In this document: one piece after another, positions 1 through 10,283 of the stretch
How the letters are laid out: each line of letters opens with the position of its first letter
How positions within the stretch are numbered: the stretch's first letter is position 1
Assembly (NCBI RefSeq): GCF_045788535.1
Contig: NZ_CP074074.1
Location: 62,001 to 126,000 of the forward strand
Direction of reading: 5' to 3'
DNA from: Allotamlana fucoidanivorans
GTDB taxonomy: Bacteria; Bacteroidota; Bacteroidia; Flavobacteriales; Flavobacteriaceae
DNA: 64,000 bases
Made by a program: the position numbers and the translations under genes
Notes under the pieces: model-generated
The model's input: the letters and a program-made list of their open reading frames with translations, nothing else
Told to the model about the DNA's origin: nothing
The model's database searches: none

Positions 1-1
1 A

Positions 2-601
2 CCAGTGGTTCACGGCATGACCATTGGAGAATACGCCAAGATGATTAATGGTGAAGGCTGGTTAGCAAATAGTATAAAATGCTCATTACATGTTATTCCT
101 GTTAAAAACTACAACAGACAACTTCCCTATATTTTACCTATTAAACCAAGCCCTAATTTACCCAATGACCAAGCTATTAATCTGTATCCAAGTTTATGCT
201 TTTTTGAAGGCACCAATGTGAATGCGGGACGGGGTACCGAAACTCAATTTCAGGTGTTTGGCAGTCCTTATTTAAACCCAGAAAAATACACTTTTCAGTA
301 TACTCCACAGTCAAACACAGGTTCTAAATACCCAAAACATCAAGGTAAGGTTTGCTTTGGAAAAGATGTTTCACAAACACAAAAATTAAATGCCTTAAAT
401 TTAACCTGGCTTATTGAAGCCTACAAAGACACGTCTGACACCTCGGAATTTTTCAACACCTTTTTCACCAAACTTGCTGGCACCACTGAGTTGCAAAAAC
501 AAATTGAATTGGGACTTTCAGAACAATCCATAAAAGACAGTTGGAAAGAAGCATTAAACCTATTTAAAACAATGAGAAGCCCCTATTTAATTTACCTCTA
601 A
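2..601 (+). CDS. NamZ/DUF1343 family exo-beta-N-acetylmuramidase, C-terminal part
   Basis: The frame is open from the window edge, so the N-terminus is missing; about 199 residues remain and it stops at 601. The piece carries the conserved C-terminal features of DUF1343: a GMTIGEYAKMINGEGWL stretch and FFEGTNVNAGRGTETQFQ followed by a short GSP turn. Characterised members (NamZ) remove terminal MurNAc from peptidoglycan fragments, so a role in cell-wall recycling is expected. That role is inferred from family. The end overlaps the convergent sterol-desaturase gene by 4 nt. Confidence 0.8.
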   Translation, partial: PVVHGMTIGEYAKMINGEGWLANSIKCSLHVIPVKNYNRQLPYILPIKPSPNLPNDQAINLYPSLCFFEGTNVNAGRGTETQFQVFGSPYLNPEKYTFQYTPQSNTGSKYPKHQGKVCFGKDVSQTQKLNALNLTWLIEAYKDTSDTSEFFNTFFTKLAGTTELQKQIELGLSEQSIKDSWKEALNLFKTMRSPYLIYL

Positions 602-1428
602 GGCTTCTCTGTTGGTTTCTGATATTTTTGAAACGGTTGCTTAAGAAGTTCTATAATATTTCCATTCTTCTTTTCATCAGGAAACACATCTACACCATAA
701 ATAATGTTATTGGTATCGAGCTTCATATAGGTTCCGAATAAACGATCCCAAACAGAAAAAATATTTCCGTAGTTAGAGTCGGTATAAGGCAACCTGTAAT
801 GATGATGCACTTTATGCATATCAGGAGATACTATAAAATAGCTTAACATACTATCAAGCCGTTTTGGCAATTTTATGTTAGCATGATTAAACTGCGTGGC
901 GACTACTGAAAGTGATTGATATAGCAATACCATACCAATAGGTGTTCCAATAATAAAAATTCCCGCTAAAGTAAAAGCATAACGTATTAAACTTTCTAAT
1001 GGATGATGCCTATTGGCGGTTGTAGTATCTACATTATGATCTGAATGATGCACCAAATGAATCATCCATAGCGGTTTTACCTTGTGCTCAATGAGGTGTG
1101 GCAAATAAGCACCAATAAAATCAATAAGTAATATCCCCAAAAAACCATATAAAACTATGGGCATATCGGGCAACCAGTTTAATATTCCAAAATTATGAGT
1201 CATAACCCAATTGGATGCCATCACAAACAAAAAGGCCAGCGGTATATTGATTAGTATTGTAGTTACGGTAAAGAAAATATTAGGTATGGCATGTTTCCAT
1301 TTTTTATACTTTATCGTTTTTAATGGTATAATACCTTCAACCACCCAAAACAAAGTTAAACCACCCACTATAATTGCCGCCCGAACAGGTGGTGGAATGG
1401 TTTCAAAGTAATTTAAAATAGTTTCCAA
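598..1428 (-). CDS. sterol desaturase / fatty acid hydroxylase family membrane protein
   Basis: A 276-aa integral membrane protein of the di-iron hydroxylase superfamily. The histidine clusters are visible in order: HLIEH (about residue 110), HLVHH (about 124), RHH (about 140) and HKVHHH (about 205). Hydrophobic segments occupy roughly residues 15-35, 50-75, 90-110 and 150-175. It should hydroxylate or desaturate a lipid at the cytoplasmic membrane using iron and oxygen; the substrate cannot be read from sequence. It is a single gene, convergent with the NamZ gene. Confidence 0.85.
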   Translation of the reverse strand: METILNYFETIPPPVRAAIIVGGLTLFWVVEGIIPLKTIKYKKWKHAIPNIFFTVTTILINIPLAFLFVMASNWVMTHNFGILNWLPDMPIVLYGFLGILLIDFIGAYLPHLIEHKVKPLWMIHLVHHSDHNVDTTTANRHHPLESLIRYAFTLAGIFIIGTPIGMVLLYQSLSVVATQFNHANIKLPKRLDSMLSYFIVSPDMHKVHHHYRLPYTDSNYGNIFSVWDRLFGTYMKLDTNNIIYGVDVFPDEKKNGNIIELLKQPFQKYQKPTEKP

Positions 1429-1454
1429 AATGAATCAAGTTTTTTTAAATGTAC

Positions 1455-1946
1455 TTATTTTATCCGATCTTTCATTTTTTCTACCACATTAAAAGCGGCT
1501 GGACAAATAGCCACATTTTTTAAAGTTAAGTTAGAAATCTGTTGAAACTTCTTTCTATCGGTATGTGGAAATTCTCGGCAAGCTTTAGGTCTAACCTCAT
1601 AAATAGAACAATAATTATCTGCACCTAAAAAAACACAAGGTACCTGCTGTAATACATAATCATTGTCCTCATCTATTCTCAAATATTGATCAATAAACTG
1701 CTGGGGTTTCAACTTAAAATGTTTTGCCAATCTAGACACATCCTTATCTATAAACAACGGCCCTGTTGTTTTGCAGCAGTTAGCACATGTTAAACAGTCT
1801 GTATCACTAAAGACCTCATCATGCAAATCCTGCATAATGTAATCTAAATTTTTAGGTGGCTTCTTTTTTAGTTTTGCAAAGAATTTTTTGTTCTCGTTAT
1901 GCTTATCTTTGGCCTGTTTTGGAAGATTTTTAATTATGTCTTGCAT
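1455..1946 (-). CDS. YkgJ-family cysteine-cluster protein
   Basis: About 163 aa starting at the Met that reads MQDIIKNLPKQ. An in-frame upstream start at 2009 would add 21 residues without family similarity, and the later start is preferred. The cysteine pattern CLTCANCC near the middle and CSIYEVRPKACREFP towards the C-terminus is typical of the YkgJ/UPF0153 zinc- or iron-chelating family. Function is unknown for most members. It is divergent from the methyltransferase at 2024, with a promoter region of only about 77 bp between the starts. Confidence 0.8.
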   Translation of the reverse strand: MQDIIKNLPKQAKDKHNENKKFFAKLKKKPPKNLDYIMQDLHDEVFSDTDCLTCANCCKTTGPLFIDKDVSRLAKHFKLKPQQFIDQYLRIDEDNDYVLQQVPCVFLGADNYCSIYEVRPKACREFPHTDRKKFQQISNLTLKNVAICPAAFNVVEKMKDRIK

Positions 1947-2023
1947 GCTACAAAAATAGTTCTTTTTAAAATTATTATTAATTCTGAAAAGATTAATTCT
2001 GAAGCACATAAAATCAACACCTT

Positions 2024-2719
2024 ATGAAAGACCTCTTTGGAAAAGCGTTATTAGATTATCAGAATAAAAACTATACAGCAGATCTCATTACAGAAACTAG
2101 TATTTCTGATGAAGACACACTACCACTTCCTTACCTATTTAGAACATTTGATGAGATGCCTAAATTAGAACAAAAGGCCTTAATGTTATGTAAAGGCAAA
2201 GTATTAGATGTGGGTTGTGGTGCCGGAAGTCATGCCTTATTCTTACAATCAAAAGGTATAGATGTTAAAGCTATTGATATATCTGAAGGTGCGGTTTCGG
2301 TGACCAAAACCAGAGGTGTAAAACACGTTGAATTAAAAGCTCTTTTAGATGAAACTGACAGCTTTGACACCATTTTGCTTTTAATGAATGGCACAGGAAT
2401 TTTTCAAGAAATGGGTGCTGTATCGAAATACCTCAACCACTTAAAACAGATTTTAAAACCTAACGGACACATTTTAATTGATTCCTCAGACATAAAATAC
2501 ATGTATGAAGATGAAGATGGTGGTTTTTGGTTGGATATGAATGCAGGATATTATGGTGAACTGGATTATTTCATTTCCTATAAAGATGAAAAAGACATTC
2601 CTATGAAGTGGTTATACCTTGATTTTGACACCTTAAAACTAGCCTGTAACAGTGTTGGCCTGTCTTGTGAACTAGTCTTAGAAGGAGAGCATTATGATTA
2701 TTTAGCCAAACTGAGTTAA
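2024..2719 (+). CDS. class I SAM-dependent methyltransferase
   Basis: A 231-aa soluble protein. The SAM-binding glycine loop VLDVGCGAGSHALFL is near residue 62, followed by the acidic residue ending strand 2 (VKAIDIS). The remainder fits a Rossmann-fold class I methyltransferase. The substrate is not evident. ATG at 2024 sits just after the divergent YkgJ gene. Confidence 0.85.
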   Translation: MKDLFGKALLDYQNKNYTADLITETSISDEDTLPLPYLFRTFDEMPKLEQKALMLCKGKVLDVGCGAGSHALFLQSKGIDVKAIDISEGAVSVTKTRGVKHVELKALLDETDSFDTILLLMNGTGIFQEMGAVSKYLNHLKQILKPNGHILIDSSDIKYMYEDEDGGFWLDMNAGYYGELDYFISYKDEKDIPMKWLYLDFDTLKLACNSVGLSCELVLEGEHYDYLAKLS

Positions 2720-2741
2720 GGACTTCTTATGTTCGAAATTT

Positions 2742-4481
2742 TTAAAAATCGAATTTATACATAGCACCAGCCATTAGCTGAAACCCTTGTACTGGGAAAT
2801 TCAACCATTTCTCATAATTTTTACCCGCTATGTTATTCATTTTTCCAAATACAGAAAACTGCTGATTGATGTGATAACCAACATGGGCATTCATATCAAA
2901 ATAACTATCTAAGGTTACGGTTCTATTCAAATCTTCAGGTGCTAGGGCAGCTTCTAAAACCACCTCATCTTTTCTTTCCCCCACATAAAACATATTAGCT
3001 CCAGCAAACCAATGTTCGTCAATTTGGTAATCAACAAAAAGGGATCCTTTAATATCTGGCAAGTTCCAAGGTTCAGCTTCATCATTTAAGCTGTAAGCAA
3101 AATATTCGGCCTTTAAACCAAGCTTAAAATTTCTATTAACATCCACATTAATTTCGCCAGCAAAACCAAACGTTTCTAAATGGTCGTAAACTATTCCGAA
3201 AGAATTCCCATATTCATAATCGGCATCGGCTGATATATTCTTAACCATGTTCGATTTAAAAAGTGCTTTATTTCTGTCTGCTTTATAATGCCCACTAATA
3301 TTATAACTCATGTTACTTGATATTTTACCCTTCAAACCAACATAGGCGTTATATATTTGATCATTGGGTTCAATTTGTAAGGTAGGTGACACAAAAGGAT
3401 TTTCATTGGCAAACCCATGATAGGTATTTTGAATCAGATCGCCTTGAATACCTCCATAAGCAATCAAAACCTCGTTTACCAACCTGTATGATGCTTTTAT
3501 GTTTGGAAAGAGATAAAACTTATTACCGCCATTTTCAAAGTCATTTAAGTAAAATAAGGAGATCCCTAAATTAAGTGTTAAATCGTCCTCCTTTAACTGA
3601 AAACTTGGCGCCAAACCTACTTGAAAGTTCCCATAATTTATGGCTTCTGAACTAGTATATGCTTGATCAAAATTACCACCTAGATAATCAAATTTTACAT
3701 TGGTTGAAATCTCGAAATCAGCAACAGGAACATCTACTTTGCCTTCAAGTTTGAATCTGTTTTCAGCCGAACCATTATTATCGGTGAATCTTCTAAATAA
3801 TACGTTTCCTGAGTTTATGTAAGTATCTTCAAAAGTAACATCGCCACCAACATGTATATCAAAAAAGGCATGTCCTACATCTAAATTTTGAATCAGGGGT
3901 TCATCAATAAAAAAGGCTTCGTTTAAACCGTACCAATTGTAAAACTGATGCTGAACCCCTCCGTGAACATTCCAAGCCAGATCTCTTAGGCGTGAGGTAT
4001 AGTTTAATTTAAGTTTTGAGTTTGAAAACCCATTATCAACCACCACATTATCAATATCACCTGATGATGAATGATGACTTACATAACCACCTACACTTTC
4101 ATTTCTGCTAATAGCATGATTTAAATACACTTCACCTAAAATTGTTTTATATGAGCCCACACCCAATGATGCGTAATTATCATATACTTTTTCTGGAGCT
4201 TTCTTTTCAACGCTGGCGGCTTTACCTTTTGCCGGTGTAAAGGTTGATGCCACTGGAAAAGAAAAGATATTATAGTTGATTTCTTTTTTTCTATCTGTCG
4301 TTTCATCATCTAAAACGGGAACTTCTTTTACTTTAAAAGCATCAGAAATAGAAGGCGTATAAGGTTTCACAACATCTATAACACCTGTTGTTAATGTGTC
4401 ACTTTTCTTTTTTTGAGAAAACCCCAAAGTAACAGTTAATAAAATTATTATTGTAATGACCGTTTTTGTGTATTTACACAT
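2742..4481 (-). CDS. outer-membrane beta-barrel protein (TonB-receptor-like barrel)
   Basis: 579 aa with a signal peptide (KTVITIIILLTVTLGFSQ), a proline-rich periplasmic stretch, then many amphipathic beta strands from about residue 95 to the end, closing with an aromatic C-terminal residue (MYKFDF), as in outer-membrane barrels. It lacks a recognisable plug domain and is shorter than full TonB receptors. It lies 32 nt downstream of the large TPR gene on the same strand, so the two are probably co-transcribed and may form one envelope complex. The substrate is unknown. Confidence 0.75.
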   Translation of the reverse strand: MCKYTKTVITIIILLTVTLGFSQKKKSDTLTTGVIDVVKPYTPSISDAFKVKEVPVLDDETTDRKKEINYNIFSFPVASTFTPAKGKAASVEKKAPEKVYDNYASLGVGSYKTILGEVYLNHAISRNESVGGYVSHHSSSGDIDNVVVDNGFSNSKLKLNYTSRLRDLAWNVHGGVQHQFYNWYGLNEAFFIDEPLIQNLDVGHAFFDIHVGGDVTFEDTYINSGNVLFRRFTDNNGSAENRFKLEGKVDVPVADFEISTNVKFDYLGGNFDQAYTSSEAINYGNFQVGLAPSFQLKEDDLTLNLGISLFYLNDFENGGNKFYLFPNIKASYRLVNEVLIAYGGIQGDLIQNTYHGFANENPFVSPTLQIEPNDQIYNAYVGLKGKISSNMSYNISGHYKADRNKALFKSNMVKNISADADYEYGNSFGIVYDHLETFGFAGEINVDVNRNFKLGLKAEYFAYSLNDEAEPWNLPDIKGSLFVDYQIDEHWFAGANMFYVGERKDEVVLEAALAPEDLNRTVTLDSYFDMNAHVGYHINQQFSVFGKMNNIAGKNYEKWLNFPVQGFQLMAGAMYKFDF

Positions 4482-4513
4482 ATGCTTTGATTTATCTTTT
4501 TGTTGATTGACGA

Positions 4514-7500
4514 TTAATCTTCAGTTTCTATGGATGCGTTGGTTTTAGCCTCTTCCTGTTTTATTTTAGCCAACACTTCGTTAGCTTCAGAAACAACATC
4601 TTCAAATTCGGAAAAATTTTGAACCACGCTTTCTAGTATATATGTAGCCTGAAAAGCATCTTTTAGTGCATAAAAATTCTGAGCCATCAATACCAGGCCT
4701 TTGGCGCTGTAGTATTTATGCCCTGAATAGTTTTTTGCCAATTTTTGCACTTCTTCATTGGACTTTTCAAATTGCCCCGCTTTATGTTTAAAATAGGCGT
4801 TATAGTATAAAGCCTCTGCAGCTGTTTCTCCTGTAGCTACTTTTTCAACTTCCTTGTAAGCCTCTTTAGCCTTAGCCTCGTTACCCGTTTTCATCGCAGA
4901 ACGCGCAATAATAATATGTGCATCGCTTTTTACCTTATCATCTGTAGCATTTTGTTGTAATACCTTGTCGGCATAAGTAACAGCTTCTCCATAATTCTCT
5001 TGTTGATAATTAGCTTTCATCAAGTTAGATTGTGCAAATATCACATTATGCTGAAAACTTGCTTCTTCCTCAATTCTTTGTAGAAGCGGCATGGCCTGTT
5101 TCCAGTTTTTATTCTCTAAATAAAACTGAGACAACTTTGTTAAAGCTTCCTCGGTAAACTGACTTCTAGGTGCCTGTACCACATAATCATAATGAGTGGC
5201 TGCATTGTCTGGCAAACCCTTTTTATAATAGAGTTGAGCGAGATAGAAATGCGCATTTAAAGCATGTAAGCCCTTTGGAAAACCATGGATATAATCATTA
5301 AACTCGCGGATAGCTTTATCTACATCACCTTCTAGGTATTGCTTCTCTGCTGCTTCATACGTAGTATTATCCAAATCTAAATCAGTAACTTCAACATAGT
5401 CTAAGGTTTTTACCCATTGGGCGTATTGCTCTACTTCTCCTAGGTCAATATATATAAGTCTTGCGGTTGAAACGGCTTGAACAGCTTCAGGCGTACCCGG
5501 GTAGTCACCTGCTACCTTTTTAAATTTTAACAGCGCTTGTTGATTATCATTGGCATTGTAATACACTAATCCTTGTCGCAACAAGGCTTTAGGAACAAAT
5601 GAACTCATTCTATATTCATTACTCAACTGATTATAAGCTTTCATGGCTCTGTTTGTATTGTTAAGTTTTACATAGGTGTTTCCTAACTCATACAAAGCAT
5701 CATCTCTTAATTTGGACTTCGGGTAGTCTGCAATAAAACGCTCTAATTCGTTAACCTTTTTAGAGGAATCTCCGGCATACCCCACACTAATTGCTTTTTG
5801 AAAGGTAGGATAATCTGACTCAATTTCATTTAACCGAATAGCTTCAGCATAAGCATGTATAGCTTTACTGTATTGACTTGTAACAAAGTGCGCATCACCC
5901 AAGCGTAAATAAGCATCGTTTAATCTTATGTTATCTTGATGTTTTTTGTTTACAAATTGACTAAAATAAGTTGTTGCTTGTTCATATTTTTTTAACTTAA
6001 AATAGGTGTATGCTATATGATATTCAAGATTTTCCTTCTCGGGGGTTGATTTAGCTTCGGCGGCATTTTCAAATTGTTTAAAACCAACTAAAGCATCTTC
6101 ATAACTACTTAAATTGTAATCAGATTCCCCTTTCCAAAAGGTTGCTCTCGCCGTATATGCTGCATCACGAGGTTCTTTTAATGAAGCATCAAAAAGCCCT
6201 TCAGCTTCTATAAAATTCCCTTCATTAAAAAGCTCTAATCCTCTGTAAAAAGCCACTTTCTGATACGCTACCTTACTCTCAAAACTGCGTTTATTTTGTA
6301 ATAAAACTAGTGCTTCCTTATAATTTTTTGATGTGATGTATGAATCAATTAGAAGGGATTCGATTTCTTCGCTATGACCTGATTTTGGATATTTTTCTAA
6401 ATAATCACCTAGCACTTGAGGAGCCGATTGATACGGATTTCCTATTTCGTAACTAATTTTTGCATAATTCAACCAAGCATCTTCCTGAATTTTTAAATCG
6501 AAATCCATTTCAGAAGCGTTTTTAAACGCATTTAACGCTTCCTGTTTTTTATTTAAATGAATATAACTTTCGCCTAAGTGATAATAGGCATTTTGAGCTA
6601 TAGCATTTTTACCATTCACAATCTTATTAAATTCTGAAATAGCGTTTTCATAATCCTTTTGCTTATAATAGGCATATCCCAACTGATAAAAGTCTGTATT
6701 AGTCCATTTTCCCTTTTTCCCTTTATATTGTTTGAGATAGGCAATAGCCTCATCATATTGTTTTAAATTGAAATAACTTTCTCCTATAATTTTAGAGAGT
6801 TCTGAAACTTCATTTCTATCACTTGATGCTAATTTTGCTTTAGCCAACTCAATGGCCTTTTTAAAATTACCCAACTTAAAATTTAAATCCGCTTGATAAT
6901 AAGAGAGTTTCTCTTTATAACGTTCTTGATGACTCACTTGGTCAAAATACTTATTGGCCTCATCATAATCATCGCCTTCATAGGCCATGAAACCAATATA
7001 ATACTTAGCCTGAGCACCATATTCTTTTGAGCTCTCAACACGTCTTAGGTACTTATTAGCATCTTTATATTGTTTGGTTAAAAACGCCGTATACCCATTA
7101 TTAAAGTAAAATTTTTGACGTTCTGATCTGGCCAACGCGTTTTCATTAACTTTTTTGTACCATTTTCTGGCATGTGCATATTTTGAATTGTCAAAATAAT
7201 AATTAGCCACATCCACATACGCCGTATTGCGCTTTGTACTTGTTGGGTAATCTTTTACAAAATCTTCTATGAGCTGGTCTGCATTCTGTTGATTTAGTCT
7301 TACCGCACTATTGGCTATATAGTAGGCACAATCAGACTGGATGGTCTCATCAGTTGTATGTTTCTTAACCTCCCTAAATAGAGACTGAGCAGCTCTATAT
7401 TGCTGATTATTAAACAGGGTAATTCCTTTTTGATACGTTGCCAAATTATCAGTATAAATGGCGCTTTGCTGTGCTATAACTGGAAAACTAAAACCTATAG

Positions 7501-7534
7501 CTATAATAAATGCGACAATACTTTTGTAAGTCAT
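4514..7534 (-). CDS. large periplasmic tetratricopeptide-repeat protein
   Basis: 1006 aa with a signal peptide (SIVAFIIAIGFSFPVIAQQ) and TPR units almost throughout, visible as repeated 34-residue helical pairs of the type A-xx-YYxG-xx-Y-xx-A. Such proteins act as protein-interaction scaffolds. Its position directly upstream of the barrel gene suggests that they work together at the outer membrane. The gene is divergent from ftsE, leaving a 196-bp intergenic region. No enzymatic motif is seen. Confidence 0.85.
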   Translation of the reverse strand: MTYKSIVAFIIAIGFSFPVIAQQSAIYTDNLATYQKGITLFNNQQYRAAQSLFREVKKHTTDETIQSDCAYYIANSAVRLNQQNADQLIEDFVKDYPTSTKRNTAYVDVANYYFDNSKYAHARKWYKKVNENALARSERQKFYFNNGYTAFLTKQYKDANKYLRRVESSKEYGAQAKYYIGFMAYEGDDYDEANKYFDQVSHQERYKEKLSYYQADLNFKLGNFKKAIELAKAKLASSDRNEVSELSKIIGESYFNLKQYDEAIAYLKQYKGKKGKWTNTDFYQLGYAYYKQKDYENAISEFNKIVNGKNAIAQNAYYHLGESYIHLNKKQEALNAFKNASEMDFDLKIQEDAWLNYAKISYEIGNPYQSAPQVLGDYLEKYPKSGHSEEIESLLIDSYITSKNYKEALVLLQNKRSFESKVAYQKVAFYRGLELFNEGNFIEAEGLFDASLKEPRDAAYTARATFWKGESDYNLSSYEDALVGFKQFENAAEAKSTPEKENLEYHIAYTYFKLKKYEQATTYFSQFVNKKHQDNIRLNDAYLRLGDAHFVTSQYSKAIHAYAEAIRLNEIESDYPTFQKAISVGYAGDSSKKVNELERFIADYPKSKLRDDALYELGNTYVKLNNTNRAMKAYNQLSNEYRMSSFVPKALLRQGLVYYNANDNQQALLKFKKVAGDYPGTPEAVQAVSTARLIYIDLGEVEQYAQWVKTLDYVEVTDLDLDNTTYEAAEKQYLEGDVDKAIREFNDYIHGFPKGLHALNAHFYLAQLYYKKGLPDNAATHYDYVVQAPRSQFTEEALTKLSQFYLENKNWKQAMPLLQRIEEEASFQHNVIFAQSNLMKANYQQENYGEAVTYADKVLQQNATDDKVKSDAHIIIARSAMKTGNEAKAKEAYKEVEKVATGETAAEALYYNAYFKHKAGQFEKSNEEVQKLAKNYSGHKYYSAKGLVLMAQNFYALKDAFQATYILESVVQNFSEFEDVVSEANEVLAKIKQEEAKTNASIETED

Positions 7535-7730
7535 TAATGATTTAGTTTTTAATTTAAAATCAAAGATAAATGAATCTGAATCTTATAACGAAATAATCAT
7601 GCCATAATTATAAATGTGCTACTTAAATATGAAAATTACACTTAAAATAAACCAAATATTTGAGCGTTTAATTTTAAGTTTCAAGTATTAAATAATACAT
7701 TTACCACTCATATTTACCTCTACAGATTTC

Positions 7731-8414
7731 ATGGAACGTCCTATTTTACGATTGAAAAATGCATCCATTTACCAAGGCGATAGTCTTGTCCTATCAAACG
7801 TTAATGTTGAAATTAACAAAGGTGATTTTGTATACCTTATAGGAAAAACAGGAACAGGAAAAAGCAGTTTTATGAAAACACTTTACGGTGATTTACCCTT
7901 ACAGGAAGGGGAAGGTGATATTGTTGACTTTAATTTAAAAACATTAAAAGAATCGGAAATACCCTATCTAAGACGTAAATTAGGTGTTGTTTTTCAAGAT
8001 TTTAAATTATTGACCGACCGTACGGTAAATGACAATTTATTTTTTGTTTTAAAAGCCACAGGTTGGACCGATAAAGAAAAAATGAATGCTAGAATAGAAG
8101 AGGTTCTAGATAAAGTAGACATGAAAACCAAAGGGTTTAAATTTCCTCATGAACTTTCCGGAGGAGAACAGCAGCGTATTGCCATAGCACGGGCACTATT
8201 AAACAACCCCGAATTAATACTTGCCGATGAACCTACAGGCAACCTAGACCCACAAACCAGTGTTGAAGTTATGGAAGTGCTTCAGGAAATCAATAAAAAT
8301 GGCAATACCATTTTAATGGCAACACATGATTATGCCTTATTACTAAAATATCCTAGCAAAACCTTAAAATGTGATGAAAACAAGGTTTATGAAGTGGTTC
8401 AAAGGAAGAATTAA
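7731..8414 (+). CDS. ftsE: cell-division ATP-binding protein FtsE
   Basis: 227 aa ABC ATPase. Walker A GKTGTGKS is at residues 38-45, the signature LSGGEQQR near 142 and Walker B ILADEPTGNLD near 162. Size and motifs fit FtsE, which with the membrane protein FtsX links the divisome to activation of peptidoglycan hydrolases. ftsX is not adjacent; the next genes are glycosyltransferases, so ftsE stands alone here. Confidence 0.88.
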   Translation: MERPILRLKNASIYQGDSLVLSNVNVEINKGDFVYLIGKTGTGKSSFMKTLYGDLPLQEGEGDIVDFNLKTLKESEIPYLRRKLGVVFQDFKLLTDRTVNDNLFFVLKATGWTDKEKMNARIEEVLDKVDMKTKGFKFPHELSGGEQQRIAIARALLNNPELILADEPTGNLDPQTSVEVMEVLQEINKNGNTILMATHDYALLLKYPSKTLKCDENKVYEVVQRKN

Positions 8415-8431
8415 ATTATAAACTCTCAAAG

Positions 8432-9322
8432 GTGCTATCTATACTAATTCCAACATACAACTACAACATCTCTCCATTAGTTAAAGAAATACATTCGCAA
8501 TGCACCAAGCTTAATATTGAATTTGAAATTATCTGTTTTAATGACAACTCAACAAAATTTAACCTTGAGAACCAAGAAACATGTCTTAGTCTTACCAATA
8601 CACAACTTATAACTTCCAAAGAAAATTTAGGAAGAATACAGGCCAGACAAACCCTTGCTAATAAATCCAATTATAGGTGGCTGCTATTTTTAGATGCTGA
8701 TGTAATCCCTAAGTCGCATCAATTTATTCAAAATTACTTTGATAAAATTAATACCGGTTATGAAGCTCTCTTTGGTGGCTTTGCTTATGAAAAAGAAACA
8801 CCCGAAAACAACTCCATTTTAAGATGGAAATACGGTAAAAAATACGAACAAGTAGATGCAAAAAAAAGAAATCTAAAACCGCATCAATTAATAATTTCGG
8901 CTAATTTTTTAATATTGAAAGAAATATTTTTAAAAATAAACTCTCAAATTGGCAGAAAAAGTTACGGTCTTGATAATTACTTTGCGTCTCTTTTAAAGCA
9001 GCATAAAACTAAAGTATTACATTTAAACAATGAAGTGTATCATCGCGGATTAGAAAGCAGTCAGACATATTTAAACAAATCTGAAGAATGTATTGACACC
9101 TTACTCTGGGCCTACAAACAAAATAAAATGCCTGCCCATGACAACAAGTTACTAACTATGTTTTTAGTTTTTAAAAAGTTTAAACTTCACCATGGCATGT
9201 CCTATTTTTATAAAGCATTTAAAAGACGTATGACCCACAATTTGGTAAGCTCGAACCCTAATATTCAACTCTTACAAGTATACAAGCTTTCCTATATATG
9301 CTATAAAGATTTAGTTTCTTAA
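8432..9322 (+). CDS. glycosyltransferase family 2
   Basis: 296 aa, starting at a GTG 17 nt after ftsE. The GT-A fold is seen as LSILIPTYNYN at the N-terminus and a DAD motif (LFLDADVIP, about residue 89) for nucleotide-sugar and metal binding. It lies 4 nt upstream of a second GT2 gene in the same direction. It likely adds a sugar during surface polysaccharide synthesis; donor and acceptor are unknown. Confidence 0.82.
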   Translation: MLSILIPTYNYNISPLVKEIHSQCTKLNIEFEIICFNDNSTKFNLENQETCLSLTNTQLITSKENLGRIQARQTLANKSNYRWLLFLDADVIPKSHQFIQNYFDKINTGYEALFGGFAYEKETPENNSILRWKYGKKYEQVDAKKRNLKPHQLIISANFLILKEIFLKINSQIGRKSYGLDNYFASLLKQHKTKVLHLNNEVYHRGLESSQTYLNKSEECIDTLLWAYKQNKMPAHDNKLLTMFLVFKKFKLHHGMSYFYKAFKRRMTHNLVSSNPNIQLLQVYKLSYICYKDLVS

Positions 9323-9326
9323 AGTT

Positions 9327-10283
9327 ATGTCCACAAATCCTTTTTTTTCTGTAGTTATTCCCCTTTACAATAAGGAGGATTATATTAAAGACACCTTAAA
9401 TAGTGTTATCAATCAAACCTTTAAAGATTTTGAAATTATTATTATTAATGATGGTTCTACTGATAACAGCCTTAAAATTGCCAAGGCAACATTACTCGAC
9501 TGCATAAACCACACAATTATAGAACAAAAGAATCAAGGCTTATCATCTTCCCGAAATAACGGCATTCTAAAAAGCATGGGGAACGTTATTGCCTTGTTAG
9601 ATGCTGACGATTTATGGCACAATACTTTTTTAGAAACTATCTACAAGCTATATAATAACTTTCCGGAAGCGACTATTTATGGCACAGATTATCAAGAAAA
9701 ATATTCCAATAAAAACATTATAGATTCAAAAAAAAATCTAAATAACAAACTAAAGAATCGAGACTTTTTAGTTAATGATTTTTTTAAAGCAAACTTACAC
9801 CAATCTATCGTATGTCAAAGCAGTATTGCTTTTAAAAAAAGTATTTTAGAACAACCTGTTTTTAATCCTTCTATTAGCTATGCGGAAGATGTTGACTTTT
9901 ATTTAAAATACTTTACTAAGTATAAACTTGCTTACGCCTACCAAACTAAAGCAACCATTTTAACCAATGTACCAAATCAAATCACTCAACTTGGTATTAA
10001 AGGAAAAACACTTCCTAACTTAGATTATTATGAGAAATACTATTCAAATAATAAGTCATTAAAAGTGTACCTAGATTTTAAAAGATATATGTACGGAATA
10101 CTATATAAATTAGAGAATGATAAAGATAATTTTAAACTAGTAACAAAACATTTGGATCTTAAAAACCTTACTTACAAACAGCGTTTTTTAATAACATCCC
10201 CCTTATTTATTATAAAACTTATTAGACTTATAAAAATGCTTTTTTTAAAATTGAATATTAGGTTGACTACATTTAAAAATTAA
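9327..10283 (+). CDS. glycosyltransferase family 2
   Basis: 318 aa with an N-terminal GT2 domain: FFSVVIPLYNKEDYI, then IIINDGSTDNS and LLDADD near residue 90. The C-terminal third is basic and may contact the membrane. It follows the preceding GT2 gene with a 4-nt gap and overlaps the convergent GT4 gene by 4 nt. Role in polysaccharide assembly is inferred from its neighbours. Confidence 0.85.
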   Translation: MSTNPFFSVVIPLYNKEDYIKDTLNSVINQTFKDFEIIIINDGSTDNSLKIAKATLLDCINHTIIEQKNQGLSSSRNNGILKSMGNVIALLDADDLWHNTFLETIYKLYNNFPEATIYGTDYQEKYSNKNIIDSKKNLNNKLKNRDFLVNDFFKANLHQSIVCQSSIAFKKSILEQPVFNPSISYAEDVDFYLKYFTKYKLAYAYQTKATILTNVPNQITQLGIKGKTLPNLDYYEKYYSNNKSLKVYLDFKRYMYGILYKLENDKDNFKLVTKHLDLKNLTYKQRFLITSPLFIIKLIRLIKMLFLKLNIRLTTFKN

